64,000 nucleotides of DNA from Mucor racemosus (taxonomy: Eukaryota; Mucoromycota; Mucoromycetes; Mucorales; Mucoraceae). Positions within the stretch are counted from its first letter, which is position 1. The number at the start of each line of letters is the position of its first letter. The DNA lies in the NCBI GenBank assembly GCA_027405735.1, contig JAPEHQ010000001.1, positions 6,882,001 to 6,946,000 on the forward strand, read 5' to 3'. A program made the translations under genes and the position numbers. Below, piece after piece: positions 1 through 12,477 of this stretch. The notes under the pieces are model-generated. The model had not been told where the DNA came from. It searched no databases and worked only from the letters and a program-made list of their open reading frames with translations.

Positions 1-1640
1 TAACAACATTTCCGATGGTTTGCAGATGGTTTTCAAATTTCTCGTCCAATATTGAGTCGAATTACGCCAAATCTTCAAAGGCAATGAACTTTTTCTCTAT
101 GGACCATTGATATCTATCCGACAATAATAGAAAATTTAATACCAGATGAATATAAGTCCACTACTCTAACATTGACCATGATTGACCTAAAATTATTAAT
201 TATAAAAGATTGAGCACCTAAGTTGAGGTTGATTTATCAAAACATAAATCGTATGAAATTAATCAAATAAAAAAGTACCATTTTATTATGAGTTTACAGA
301 CAGGGTTTATATACTAATTGGATGAGTGTATTAAATATGAATGATAATATAATTAGAATGGGCATTTGAATATTGTATGTATATATTGGAATCATACTAC
401 TTTGATTCAATAGTAGCATGATGATAGACGCATAAAATATAACCTTCTTGCTTTAATTTGCATGTTGAACATCATAGTTTGACTTTTGACAGGTGTTCTA
501 AATTGGTAATTTGGTAATTCCTAATTCTGATAGATCAGAGGTATTAATTTTTTGTGCTCACAAGATAGATCCAACTAGAAGCTACTCTACATTTTTTGTT
601 ACATTCAAATATATTGATTTTTTGTCGCGATGATCAAAATAATAGTTCGCATTACGGGTTATAATCTATGGTAGCTGAATTTTAAAACTTATATGTCGAA
701 TCGACCAGAAAATGATAAAAAAAAATCGTTTAATAGCTCATGAACTGCAAAATAAGTAGAACTAGCGTAATATATGTTTTTTGTACAGTTTTGAATTTTG
801 CATCCATCTAAACAAAATTTAAGCAAATGTTTCACGTTAAATGTTGCACAAAATGCAATTGAAATTTTGGAGGTTTTTTGAAGATATACATCACTTTTTA
901 TAAGCATGCATTAAATATAAGCAATGGAGATAATGTACAGCAAAAGTATATATCGATCGAGCCATTGCTGAATTTTTTAGTTAAATTTTGCGTAGAGAAA
1001 ACAAGATTTTTGTCAATTTTTTTTTCAAATTCAGAATTTGAGATGAGGGTATGCATGAGAAAAATTGAAGCAGAATACCATAATATTTTTTTTTCGTTTT
1101 TGAGGATATCTCCACGAAACATCAGTATTTTGAAAAAATCTAAATTGAGTCCGACAGAGCTCAACGAGATCAATGGCATGAATATAAACAAAATACTGCT
1201 AAATTTAACGAATATTTGGAAACCGACTACAAAGATGCCAAAAAAATCAAGAAAAAAAAGTATTCGGAATTTTTCATATTAAAATATATTATAAAGAACA
1301 TTAAAGCAGGCAAGTTATATTATTTAAAAGTGTTAATGTAGCTTATTTTTTTACAGAGATATATAGGCTCAAAGTTTTAATTCTTCGCAGTAAAATATGT
1401 GTGAAAATCTGAAACATTAGGACTAAAAACGCTATAACAACTGCAAAAAATAGGATATTCCCGAATACTTGTATTAAAGTTAAATTTGAGCATCTCAGGT
1501 ACATTAGCATATAATTTTTTTTGATAGTGTTTTGTGGAAAAAGAAGGTGAGTAGGGATGAAAAGTAAGATTTAATTTTTAGTGAATTTTACCTGTTTTTG
1601 AGTTCTTCGTGAGATATAAAATAAATTTAGAAATAGGTAG
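1..1640 (+). repeat. Family E dispersed repeat, copy 1 (left end outside window)
   Basis: This stretch is collinear by eye with 34605-35730, 45215-46430 and 58395-58965 on the same strand and with 23440-24690 on the opposite strand. Shared landmarks, in order, are a 'cccaatattgagtc'-like block, 'gaccagaaaatgat', 'catgaactgcaaa', 'ttgtacagttttgaattctgc' variants, an open antisense stretch near 900-1190, and 'gagatataaaat' near the end. I see no terminal repeats, target duplication or recognisable transposase, so the class is unknown. Open frames inside (878-1282 +, 898-1191 -) lie in the conserved block and are not convincing genes. Confidence 0.7.
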
Positions 1641-2265
1641 CATAATGCATTTAGTTCATATCTATTTAGCAGTGTCTAAAGTATATTATAAAAAGTATTT
1701 AACTTAAGGCTAGTTATTAGAAAAAGTCAGGTACTTCAATTTCGAAGATTAGCAACTTTGAAAACTAGCCTTTTCACAATTGATTTTTAAATTGATGATA
1801 CACCTAAAGCACGTCAAAGACATTGAAGCATACCGAATAATACTTATTCATGGTATTTATTACATTAAATTCTAATATACCAAAATGGTACCCAGCAGTG
1901 TGGCCATCAGTTTGAGTGTTTATATCCAACTGTAGCGCCATTTTTGTCATTTTACATTATTTTTGGGATTGCCTGTTTTTAGTGGGCATCTAATCAAACG
2001 TAAAAGTGTCGTTGAACTGTTAAATCCAATGTTTTCTGTATAGTAAAATGATTCTCCAAAACTGATATTGTATATATATCAGAAATCAGGAAAAAAATAT
2101 CATGATTTAGAGAAAAAATATGTTACAGTTTATTTTAAAATGAAAGCAAACACTATCAAGCTAAAACAAGTATCTCAAAAATGCTATTACATGTATATAT
2201 AGATACATATGGATAAAAGCAGAGATGAATAAATAAATAATACATAATCCAAGAATGTAGAAAGC
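1641..2265. other. Intergenic, AT-rich; no gene seen
   Basis: This is unique-looking AT-rich sequence between the family E repeat and the 3' end of the serine dehydratase gene. It should contain that gene's 3' UTR. I see no coding exon, RNA gene or repeat here. Confidence 0.5.
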
Positions 2266-4291
2266 CTAACACATAGGCACATTAACCGCTAAACCACCTT
2301 GGCTTGTTTCTTTGTATTTAGACATCATATCTAAGCCAGTTTGTCTCATTGTTTCGATAACTTGATCAAGAGAAACTCGATGATCACCTTCACCATTGAG
2401 AGCTAATTGAGCAGCAGCAATAGCCTTTACAGCAGCAAGCGCATTTCTTTCAATACAAGGTACTTGGACCAAGCCAGCAATAGGATCACAAGTTAGTCCT
2501 AAGTTATGCTCCATACCGATTTCAGCAGCATTCTCTACTTGTTCTATAGAGCCGCCCATGACTGCAGTAAAACCAGCAGCAGCCATAGAACATGCCACAC
2601 CAACTTCGCCTTGACATCCCACTTCAGCAGCTATTTTGTGATAGACATTTATTAATACTATATTTATTTTATTATGCTCGTTAAACTTACCAGAAATACT
2701 AGCACCACGTTTAAATAACATACCAACAGCAGCAGTAGTCAATAAGAACTCCATTACATCGTTTTCTGGATTTTCAGAAATGAATTCTAAATAATATTTC
2801 AATACAGATGGAATTGTACCAGCAGCACCATTTGTAGGTGCAGTAACGACGCGGCCACCACATGCATTTTCTTCATTCACAGCAATGGCATATACAGACA
2901 AATAGTCAAGTGCCGGTAAAAAGAATCTTTTGCGAGGCCGTTTAGGTAAAACAGATAAAGATAATGGTGATTTGGCATCTGATGTATACAATTGATCTTT
3001 GTTTGATTCAGTATTTATTAGCTCGTTTTTATCATTCGATGGCATGTAAGAGGCTTGTCTGGGAAGAGGAATTCTGGAATCCATATATGTATTTTGAGTT
3101 ACAACAGGTCCATAGAGACCTTTTAAGAGTTTATTGTATAATCCTGGAGCTCTTCGACGAACATTAAGGCCTCCTGGAAGACGCTCTATGTGGATTTGTT
3201 AGTAAACATGATTAGTTTCAAGTTTTAAAAGGGTTATTTACCTTCACCATTTGCCATGACACCATTTTTGATACTATCATCCATTGTGTTCCAAATTCTC
3301 AAAAGTTTTTCTCGGATTTCTTCGGCAGTAGACCATTTGAGTTCATTTTCAAAAACGACCTGTGCAATTGTCATATTTTCACGTTTGCATACTTGAATCA
3401 ATTCTTCTGCATTCTTGAAAGGCAAAGAAACAACTGCAATATCTTGTTGACTACGTTCAGCCATTTCATGTCTACCGTTATTTCGAGATGCCATACGTTC
3501 ACGTTTATAATAAACATTTTCACCATGATCCATTTGAGTAGCTTCATTGACAACAAAACCACCACCAATGCTAAAATATTCATTTGTTGCAATCATATTG
3601 GCATCTGAATCATAAGCACAAAATCGAAGCCCATTAGGATGCTGTGGTAAAGTTTTGAAATAGTTGAAAATCAAATGTTTATCGGGATTAAAATGAATTC
3701 TGTGAATGCCATCTAAATGAATTGAATGATTTGTGTGTATATCATCTACACGAGCTTTAATTGTGGATGTTTCCACTTGATCAGGCGTTTCACCTTCAAT
3801 ACCCATAAGAATGGCTTCCGGTGTACCATGACCTTTTCCAGTTAGAGCTAAAGAGCCAAACATATCTATAAGGTAGACAATATATCGTAAATATTTCTAT
3901 ATTCGGTAAAACAGTTGATTTTCAACAGTGTGAAAATCTGAATATCGTTGTGTTACTTTATCACTTTACCAATTCTCAATGTGTGTACTCTCTCAAGGAT
4001 TTTATGTTCTTTAAGATCACTGACGAATATCTTGGCTGCTCTCATTGGACCTACAGTATGTGAAGAAGAAGGGCCTACACCAATAGAGAATAAATCAAAT
4101 GTAGAAACAACGGCATGATGGTCTGCATGAGGGTCGATGCCTGGATAATTGTCTGTAAATTCAGTGGCAGTTGCGGCTGTAGATAAACATGACTTTTGTT
4201 GATGGGTGGCACCAATTATAATAGTACGGCGAATGATGGATTTGGAGGTATTTTTGATTAAAATGCTTGGAATTGACCTTAAATTATTCAT
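2266..4291 (-). CDS. L-serine dehydratase, iron-sulfur type, probably mitochondrial
   Basis: Four exons: 4291-3970, 3865-3242, 3185-2691 and 2630-2266, giving about 601 residues. The last intron is 60 nt and in frame, so it can be misread as coding; removing it restores the family's uninterrupted [13 protein letters not shown] block. The enzyme deaminates L-serine to pyruvate and ammonia. The N-terminal domain has [20 protein letters not shown] and [13 protein letters not shown]; the C-terminal domain has [36 protein letters not shown] and [16 protein letters not shown], with the cysteines expected to hold a 4Fe-4S cluster. The final residue is Cys (VNVPMC), as in enzymes where a terminal Cys is an extra cluster ligand. 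The first 40 or so residues are basic and Ser/Thr-rich, like a mitochondrial presequence. About 60 extra residues lie between [15 protein letters not shown] and the NEENACGG block compared with bacterial SdaA. The family call is secure. Confidence 0.93.
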
Positions 4292-5610
4292 TCAATGGAA
4301 AGAGGAAGACTTATTTTATTATTATTTTTGAAAATCAAGAGAAAAGGGAAATCATTGGATTTTCTTGATCTTTATTTATACTAAAATCTTTCTCAAATTA
4401 CGTTGTGTGCGTATATACTCATTACAATTTTTATACCTCTTTGATAAACAATAAGTATTTTTACACGAAATACATAATTAATGAATTCACACGGACTTAT
4501 CCACCAATCAAGTTTACACCTAAAGCTACTTTATATACTACATTGTATGCGTATTATGTGCTACCAATACCATCAATCATTATCAAACGTTAAATCATAA
4601 TGTCCCTTTACATATAACAAAAATTACTATCATTATTGCTATATATTTCAAAAAAAATAATACTTAATTGTAATGTTAGAAGAAACGTTGTCAAATTTTT
4701 AAAGGTTTTTTTTTTCAAGCTTACAATACACTATATAAGAATTTAAACTTTACAATTACTTTATTTAACATTCCATACATATTTTTTTTTTTTTTTTTAT
4801 TTATTTTGGTGTTGAATATATATTTATAAATGATGTTCTCATCAACCTTTAGAACTAACTGTATGAAATCTGAAATTTGCAAAAATCGAATTAAAATGCC
4901 GCTGCAATTTTTCGTATATGTGAAATTTACGAAAATTCCAACTTTATTAACGCTTAAAGGATTTATTTGAATACATATTCTCATATAAAAGTAAAACTAA
5001 AGGCTTATATACATTTTTCAGCCTTTTAGGTACATTTGAATATTTTTGTTTTACTGTAACTATCAAAACTGTCTCGTGCTCCAATTTTAAAGATTAAACA
5101 TATCTAGAAAAGCAATAACGTCCTTTTTCAAAGGTTCCTTATGAAGACAAACAGCCTTTACCTTTGCTAAACCCTAGATACAAAAAAATTCCTAATAATA
5201 TGTTGAAAAAGAATCATGGAGCGCGACACTGCATTCTCTTTCGAGTTTTGCCATAGAAACGGCATATCTGCCTCAATGCCAAGTTTATTATGTAAATTAA
5301 CATGTTTCTTGATGCTTTAAGAAGGTTTTGTTGTGTACAAACACCTAAAGGTCTTAAAAAGAAGTGATCTAAGGAGGAAAAGTGATGAAAAATCATCGAC
5401 TATTTATACTCTTTCGATTAGAAAGGCGTATCATTGGAATGAAGTGGAGGTCCAATTACATGATTTCATGCGATGAGTAATATACATTATATACGGTAGT
5501 AGTCTGCAAAAAATGTGCCGTAACAGGTCTCAATATAGATAATCCAGTTCGGGTTAGCTGGAGTTATACAAAACAATTTGCAATGTTTACAATAATACAT
5601 TTTCAGGAGA

Positions 5611-5657
<47 letters not shown>

Positions 5658-6062
5658 GGATGTAAAGATTACAGATATCGATGAAAATGTTAGAGAGATT
5701 TGTCTTTTGTGTGTGTATTTTCATCAGTTTTTGATGAATAGTTCCTTGGTGAAACTATCAAAGATTCATTTTTACATTGTATAGAATTGACTTGCTTCTA
5801 TGAATTCGAATGACAGTGTCTTCTTGTATTACAATGCGCCTGGATAATGTTATTCTAGGGAGAGAAAGTGAGTATTGGAAAGACTGGTTTTTTTTAGCTT
5901 TTTGTTTTGGGTTTTTACCAATAACAGATCTTGGTTCATACCTAAAATCACAAATTAGGGGAATAAAACGATTCCAACTTTTTTATCTTTGTTTTTTGTG
6001 GCAAAATAGAAAAATTAGACATTTCCTTTCCTTCTTGTTGTACTTTTTTTCAATAATATATC
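4292..6062. other. Intergenic between divergent genes; no gene seen
   Basis: This 1.8-kb AT-rich gap separates the starts of the serine dehydratase (-) and the phosphodiesterase (+) and must hold both promoters. It contains an uninterrupted A run at 5612-5655. Short open frames (4721-4984 -, 5810-6082 +) are low-complexity or lack exon-like features, and I do not call them genes. Confidence 0.5.
5612..5655. repeat. Poly(A) homopolymer, 44 nt
   Basis: Uninterrupted run of A directly after 'caggagac'. It is either a slippage-prone tract or the tail of an old retroposed sequence; I see no matching target duplication. Confidence 0.9.
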
Positions 6063-7973
6063 ATGCCAGAAGAAGTTTATGAAATGACCCGCTCAGTATC
6101 GGGTGCTTCAAGTTCAGTAGAGAATCATAATGAAGCATATGACAGCAGAGAAGAAGAAGAACAACTTTTGGATAAAGAAAATCGTTCAGATACTGACGGA
6201 GAAGATGAGATTGAAGATGAAGAAGAAAATTGGGCTGTTATAGTTGAAGAAACTGGTGGTAGTGGAGAAACAGAAGAAGTTTACGAAAAGGTTTGTGCCT
6301 AGAAATAAACTACCGAAAACCATATACTAAAAGCATTCATAATCTTGCAGGATAATCTAACATTAAGATACGCCTGCATTGGTTTAGCGATTAGTTTATT
6401 TTTTATAATGTTTAGAGTTGCTATGGTGCGGTTTTCAGGAGACTCAGAACATCATGAAAGAGGAGCAGAGAAATTATTTAATAACGGCACAGATTATTTT
6501 GCATCAACAGTAATTTTGATTTCATTAGATGGATTCAGACCTGATTATTTAAACAGAGGAAAAACACCTCATATGAGACAATTTGGTTAGTTTTTCTTTG
6601 TTTTTATCTTTACATGATATTAATTGATAATATATAGCTGATGATGGCGTTATGGCAAAGTATATGCATCCAGCATTTCCTGTAGGTTGACTATATTTAA
6701 CGACTCTTCAAAGTTACTAACTTTATCCAATCAGCCAAGCACATTTCCAAATCATTGGACAATTGTAACTGGTTTATATCCAGAAACTCATGGCATTGTA
6801 GCAAATTTGTTTTATGATCCAACATTAGATGCTGTTTTTAGTCATTCAAATTCAACGTCAACAGCTGATCATAGATGGTGGAAAGGAGAGCCAGTAAATA
6901 ATTCATTTGTTATATGATATATTATTTTGGATTAACAGGTTTCTCGTTAGATTTGGACAACTTCAAGAATGAACAGAAAGCGTAGTGGATCTATCATGTG
7001 GCCAGGATCAGAAACAAACTACAATCCACCAGATTTAGTTGTCAAATACAACAATTCAATGAGTACAAAAGAAAAAATGGATATTACTTTGAGTTGGCTT
7101 GATTTACCTTATGATGACAGACCACAGATGATTTCTGTATATGTACCACAAATTGACCAAGAAGGTCATCGCGGTGGACCATTTGGTTCCAAGGTAAGAC
7201 GATCAAATTTTATGTTTACATGCCTTTATTCAAATGATATTTTAACTACAGATGGGCAATTTCATTCAAGAAGCTGATGATGCCATTGGTTATCTTGTAC
7301 AAGAATTGAAGAATAGAAATCTTGATGATCATGCTCATATTGTTATTGTAATATATTTTATATAAACAAACGAAAAATATACTCACAATTCTTCTTGTAG
7401 GTCAGTGATCATGGTATGGCAGAAACTCAAGAATCAAAATTAATATTTTACGACGATATTCTCAGTGAAGATGTTCTTAAACATGTGAGAAGCCGAGAAG
7501 CACTACCTTTACTTGATTTAAGACCTTTGCCTGATGCTCCAAAAGACACCGTCAAGAAAATTTATAATCAACTTTATAACTATACCCAAACTAATCTTGA
7601 TGCTCATTTTGACATTTTTATGAAAAAAGATGTGCCTGACAGGTTTCATTACAAACACTCTGATAGAATTACACCCATTGTTGCTATTCCTGAAGTAGGC
7701 TATACCTTTATCACTCACGAAGAATATGAAAAGAAAGGTGGTTTCAAAAAGGGTGGAAATCATGGTTATGATAATCTAGCTGATGATATGCGAGCTATTT
7801 TCATGGCAAAAGGGCCAAAAATTGATCGTGTCTACAAAGCAGGTACTATTTTGGCACCATTTTTTAATATTGAAGTATATGGTTTATTGACAGAATTGCT
7901 TAATATGGATGCTTCACCGAATAATGGTACTTTACAAGCTGATTTCCCTGTCATATTCGAACCCCCATTCTAA
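6063..7973 (+). CDS. Ecto-nucleotide pyrophosphatase/phosphodiesterase family protein (type II membrane)
   Basis: Seven exons: 6063-6290, 6351-6585, 6638-6681, 6735-6893, 6951-7193, 7252-7347 and 7401-7973, giving 525 residues. An acidic cytosolic N-terminus (about 76 residues rich in E/D) is followed by one membrane segment (about residues 80-102) and a lumenal/extracellular catalytic domain. Alkaline-phosphatase-superfamily landmarks are present: the metal site VILISLDGFRPDYL, the nucleophile region PSTFPNHWTIVTGLYPETHG (Thr), GSIMWPGSE, a QIDQEGHRGGP block, VSDHGMAE and GNHGYDN. The family cleaves pyrophosphate or phosphodiester bonds of nucleotides at the cell surface or in the vacuole. 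The downstream neighbour is convergent and ends 7 bp away. Donor and acceptor phases agree across all six introns. Confidence 0.92.
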
Positions 7974-7980
7974 TAAAAAT

Positions 7981-9384
7981 TTATGCGTTATTGACTTGAT
8001 CTACTACTAATTTTGTAACTTGATGATAAAAGAATTTGTTCCAATCATCAACTGGTCCAGGTAGACAAGTGTGTAAGCAATCTGAATCTGGTTGAGAGTG
8101 AGCATCTCCTCGATAGTTGGAAATAGATACATTGAAAAATTGGAAACGCTCGTCATTTTCCTTTTCGATTAAATCCTAATATAGTGCGTGTTAAATCATC
8201 AAAATAGATGTATATTATATTATATTATATTATATATACCTTCCAAACAAAATCAAACTGTTCAAACATATCCCATTCATATTCACCTTTCTGGCCTGTT
8301 GGTGTAATAATAGAAGAGCTTGGGCTGGTATATTGAGAACACTTGGCATGACCATAAGGTGTACTTCTAACCCAAACACGTTGATCTGCTTTGACATGTT
8401 CTTTAAGGTATTCAAACACTTTGGTCATACCCTTTTTGAATGCCTGTAAAAGTTCTTTTCTGTCTTTGTTGGGGCCCCATTTCAAATCAGGATGCCAATG
8501 AGGACCCTAATATGAGTTATGGTTAGTTTAGGTATTTTGCATGTTAATTTGCTCTTTTGCTTACAGTGTTGATCATAATATACTTGAATCTAGGAATCGC
8601 ATGTACCCAAGGAAAGTTACTTCCAACACCGATTTGATATCCTTCACCTTCATTTGGTTTAATTAGACTAAAATCATCTAATTTAACTAAATAATCTGAA
8701 CGAATATAGGCAACAGTAATTTTTGCTGGATCTTGATATTCTAATTCACGATGAACTAGTTGACTAGCCCACATGGAGCTATCACCACCAGATAATTTTG
8801 TATCTTTATTTTGTGATGTTAAATCTTGTCCTAATAGACACCACATACTTTCAAACATCAATTGTGTTATAGAATCACCAACTAATAATAGCGGATTTTC
8901 AGATAGATGTTTGGAGAAATCTCTAGCTTGATATGGAAGCACCATGCAATCATCAGGTTGCCAAGTATAATCTATGCTATGTTTTTCTCATTAAAAATTC
9001 AATGATCGACAAACCTTGGCGATAGACTTACATGGATTTACTTCTGTTGAACTCTGGTTGTGGTCTTCTATAACATCTATGAGGAAAATCCCAGTTACAA
9101 TGGTATCCAACAAAACTATTCATGCCATCAATATTTTGAGATTCCAATCCAATGCTTTGATGCACCCATTTTCCTTTATTAAAACCATCCGATGAGCATA
9201 ATTTCTTATCTTTTGGAACTTGTCGGTATAAAATATCTCTGTTTTGGTCTGGAACATCGTTTGTTGTTTCCGAAACAAGCGCTACTTTTGTATTACTCGA
9301 CGACAACATCCACAATGTTAATAAACAAGCAATGCTTATGCCAGTTACAGTATAGGTTTGTGTTCTGAATGATAACTCGACCAT
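7981..9384 (-). CDS. PC-esterase / TBL-like SGNH-type membrane protein (putative polysaccharide O-acyl transferase or esterase)
   Basis: Four exons: 9384-9032, 8976-8565, 8506-8240 and 8175-7981, giving 408 residues. A single N-terminal membrane anchor (about residues 12-30, YTVTGISIACLLTLWML) suggests a Golgi type II protein. Two catalytic blocks of the SGNH/PC-esterase fold are visible: LLVGDSITQLMFESMW (the GDS serine near residue 151) and DCLHTCLPGPVDDW (a DxxH dyad near residues 376-379), the pair used by plant TBL and fungal Cas1/PC-esterase proteins. A Cys/Trp-rich N-terminal block (YHCNWDFPHRCYRRPQPEFNRS) precedes them, as in the family. The likely role is adding or removing acetyl groups on cell-wall or capsular polysaccharide; the substrate cannot be read from sequence. 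The 3' end converges on the phosphodiesterase gene. Confidence 0.87.
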
Positions 9385-9460
9385 TTAGTTTTAGAATAGA
9401 ACTGAACAAATAAGTAAATAGAAAGGAAAAAGGAAGATCTTTTTTGGTCGTTTTATTTAA

Positions 9461-9827
9461 TTAAACTCTTTGAAATCCAAAAATTTCGAGTGCAACAGTG
9501 GCATCAACAGTGACACCCTTTTTTAGATCCGCTTCCACAAGAACTTGTCCAACATAGCCTGGTTCCATTTCTCCTGGCTCGCCGTTTTCCCTTTCGCATT
9601 GCTCAGTTACTGCAACCAAGACTCGATCTTCTGGATCAATACGGTCATTCTCTACTATTCCTTCATGACGGTTTAAACAATGGATCCAATAATGAATCTT
9701 GGTCTTTTCACGAACATCATTGGATTTTGAAACATGTGTAGTTGATGAAGTCGTGGAGGAAGAGGAAGAAGCAGTAGTGGATGAAGAACGATCAACAGAA
9801 ACAGACATGTTAATACTGCTATTGCTA

Positions 9828-9884
<57 letters not shown>

Positions 9885-11887
9885 GGTTTCAATGGCTTGA
9901 TTCCCTTTTCCTTTTTGATTTGAACTGCTGGTAACGCAATTTGCTTTAAATCTCGTTGTAGTTCAAATCTGCACACCATTACATTTTCATTTGGATCATT
10001 ATCTGCATAAAATTCCTCTTCCATTTCATTTCGTTCTAAAGCATCATCCTTGATTTCAAGTCGATGGCGAGGCATAACTTGAGCTTCAATTTGTAAACGA
10101 TAGGACACACCAAGAATTGTTTCAGCTTCGCTATAAACGATCTTTTTGTATAAAGTATATGGGATTTTTCTGGAAACTGTATTTCTTCTCGATCTTACTT
10201 CAGGACCTTTGCCAATTTCAAATTCTTCAACGCCTGCGTTTATGATTTGACTTCCAGTAGCTGATGATTCCTCTTCACGTTCATTATCAGACATTGACCA
10301 AACAGATCCACCATCACTTCCATCCTCATCATCAAATGCATGCATATCTTGAGATGATAACGTAATTTCTTTTTGCTCACATATCCAACCATTTTCTTCT
10401 GATGGTGGTGAAATGAATACGGATGATCTGAATCGAAAACGAGGTGTTCCAAGCAATAATCGTCTACGTTTTTCTTGTGCGTCTGAATGATCAACGTCAA
10501 AATATTCATCTAATGCTGCACTGCGATCATCCTCCAAACTTTTAGGAATAGGGTGTCGATTTTCTTGTGTTTGTTGAGTAAATGTCAATGGAAATAAAAC
10601 TCGTTCAAGTGCTTCTCGTTGCCATAACGCGCGAAATACAATGCCTTCATCTACTATACCATCTTGACGTACAGAGGTCAATTGATCAAATGTCATGTTG
10701 CTATAATTCACTGTTGTACGAAGTAAATACGATAATACTGTTGCTTTATCAATGACACCGCCAGAAGATGCATCAGCAACTAACTTTTCAAATGGCACGA
10801 GTGCTGTAAAACTAAGTCTGTTTAAATGAGGTTTTTGATGATGCTGTAAATCACTTGAATCTTCGAGATCCTCAGATGGTATACGCTTTCTTTTACGTGA
10901 GCGAACTGTATCTGCTGTCAAGAATTTACCATGATTGTATTTAGAATTTTTGTTGTTTAAAGGTCGTCGAACATATCCAGAAAGTCGTTTTGCATCTTGA
11001 TCTACGGGTCCTTTGGGTGTCCAAGTGATGCGTCCAACAGATTGCATAAATGCTACCAATACAGATCTTAATAAACAATAACGTTCAAATTCACAATTCA
11101 CAAATAATGGATCAGCACTGAGTATATCAGCCATATAATCTACAGGTAGCATGGCTAAACGTTCAGCATTTTCAGGTCCAAAGCGAAATAATAATAAAAG
11201 AGCAGCATCTCTCAATTGTAAATAAGAGCTATGACCTCTTGGTAATTGACAGATAGTTTCTAAATCTCTCATGATGCTATCTAAAGAAAGCTGCTCACTA
11301 GTGTATCTGTTTACACATGCTTGAGTAAGATCATGCACATCCAATAACACAGCTACAGATAAGATACGCAAAGTATCTTTGTCATGCATTCCCTGTAAAA
11401 GCTCTTGCTTATTGAGACAGTACATCCATTTTAAAACAAAACGAATATGTGAAGCAAGCAAGGGATTGAGATTATCAGAACTAGTCTTCGTTTTCGATGT
11501 ACTGCTATTAGAAGTCGTTTTTTGCCATTTACGTCGTACAATGTGTTGGAAAGGCGCAAGAACAAACCCACATTGTGTTAAAGCTCTTGCGAGATCAATT
11601 GTAAGTATTGTAATTCCTTGCGGATCTACAGAATGTCTGATGGTGGATTGTGAGTCTATTTCTTCTTCGTAATCTTGTCGTGAATCTGAAATTGACTCTA
11701 TGCTTTCGAGTAGTTTGCATAGGAATGGTGATTGACTCATAATTGATTTGTGTACATTAAAACGCATTGAAAAAGGAAAAGATGGATGGAGAAAGACAAG
11801 CGATAAATCTGAAAATAAAGACTTTTCAAACATGTTGTCTAGGAGGTATCTTTCCAATTTCGAAGTAACTTTTTTGCTGGTTGTCAT
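9461..11887 (-). CDS. BTB-BACK domain-like protein, 808 residues
   Basis: One uninterrupted reading frame, unusual beside its intron-rich neighbours. The N-terminus (about residues 10-60: LFSDLSLVFLHPSFPFSMRF, then NVHKSIMSQSPFLCKLLES) matches the opening of a BTB/POZ domain. A region near residues 180-290 (DLTQACVNRYTSEQL, then AERLAMLPVDYMADILSADP, then SVLVAFMQSV) is BACK-like. This order is typical of CUL3 adaptors and of germ-cell-less-type BTB proteins, so a role in ubiquitin-ligase recruitment or a nuclear scaffold is possible but inferred. The middle has a basic RKRKRIP segment and acidic stretches. Near residues 665-690 there is an Asn-Ser repeat followed by poly-Ser/Thr encoded by a hexanucleotide array. 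The start at 11887 is the first ATG, 57 nt after an upstream in-frame region without coding character. Confidence 0.75.
9816..9884. repeat. Hexanucleotide (CTGTTG)n array inside the BTB gene
   Basis: On the + strand the array is (CTATTG)2 then (CTGTTG)n; on the coding (-) strand it encodes alternating Asn-Ser. The opposite strand reads as poly-Leu, which is a shadow and not a gene. Confidence 0.9.
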
Positions 11888-12440
11888 ATTGATCTGATTT
11901 GTATTTGATTAATTAACAAAGGGTAAGAGGAAAATAGTAAAAAGAGAATTTTTTGAGGTTCGTTAAAGAGGAGACATTGGGAAACAAAATCCAAAAGCGC
12001 GACTCGTTCTCACGTCACGAGCAGGAGATTTCGCCAACATTTCACCTTTCTCAGGTACCAAACAAAAGGTTAAATGATGCTGGCTGATAAGACATAACTT
12101 CTTATTACTATAAAAAAGGAATTGTCTTGTAATATTTCACTCAACATACCAGGCTGCCCATGCGAAATATGCTTGATATTTTGTGGAGGATTCGAAAATA
12201 GGTAAAATTTACGGCTTTTTCCATCTACAATAGAGCCAGTTTATGGTCTGCTCATCATATTTTTTTGTTAAATAATGACAAAATAAAAAATATATGAGTG
12301 TATTTGAAATGTTTAAATTAAATAAACATGTTTTTAAACATAAAGTATAACTTTTTACCATTTAGAAAAAATTCTTTAATATTTAACTTTGAGTTTATAA
12401 TGCTAAGAATTAAAAACTTTGAGCACTCTCATGTCAATCT
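11888..12440. other. Upstream region of the BTB gene; no gene seen
   Basis: The promoter-proximal 200 bp are less AT-rich than the rest and include 'cacgtcacgagc'. The remainder is AT-rich without coding signal and grades into the A/B repeat near 12440. Confidence 0.45.
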
Positions 12441-12477
12441 ATTTTATTTCTAAAATATATTTGTTTCTGTTTAATGA

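Noticed and set aside
2631..2690. 20-residue insertion in serine dehydratase (conceptual read-through)
   Set aside because: It has exact GT and AG ends and interrupts an invariant motif, so it is an in-frame 60-nt intron and not protein sequence.
5810..6082. Upstream open frame before the phosphodiesterase
   Set aside because: It overlaps the start region in another frame, is Phe/Leu-rich and has no family resemblance; probably 5' UTR.
9699..9923. Open frame encoding poly-Leu on the + strand
   Set aside because: It is the antisense of the Asn-Ser repeat in the BTB gene, kept open only by the hexanucleotide array.
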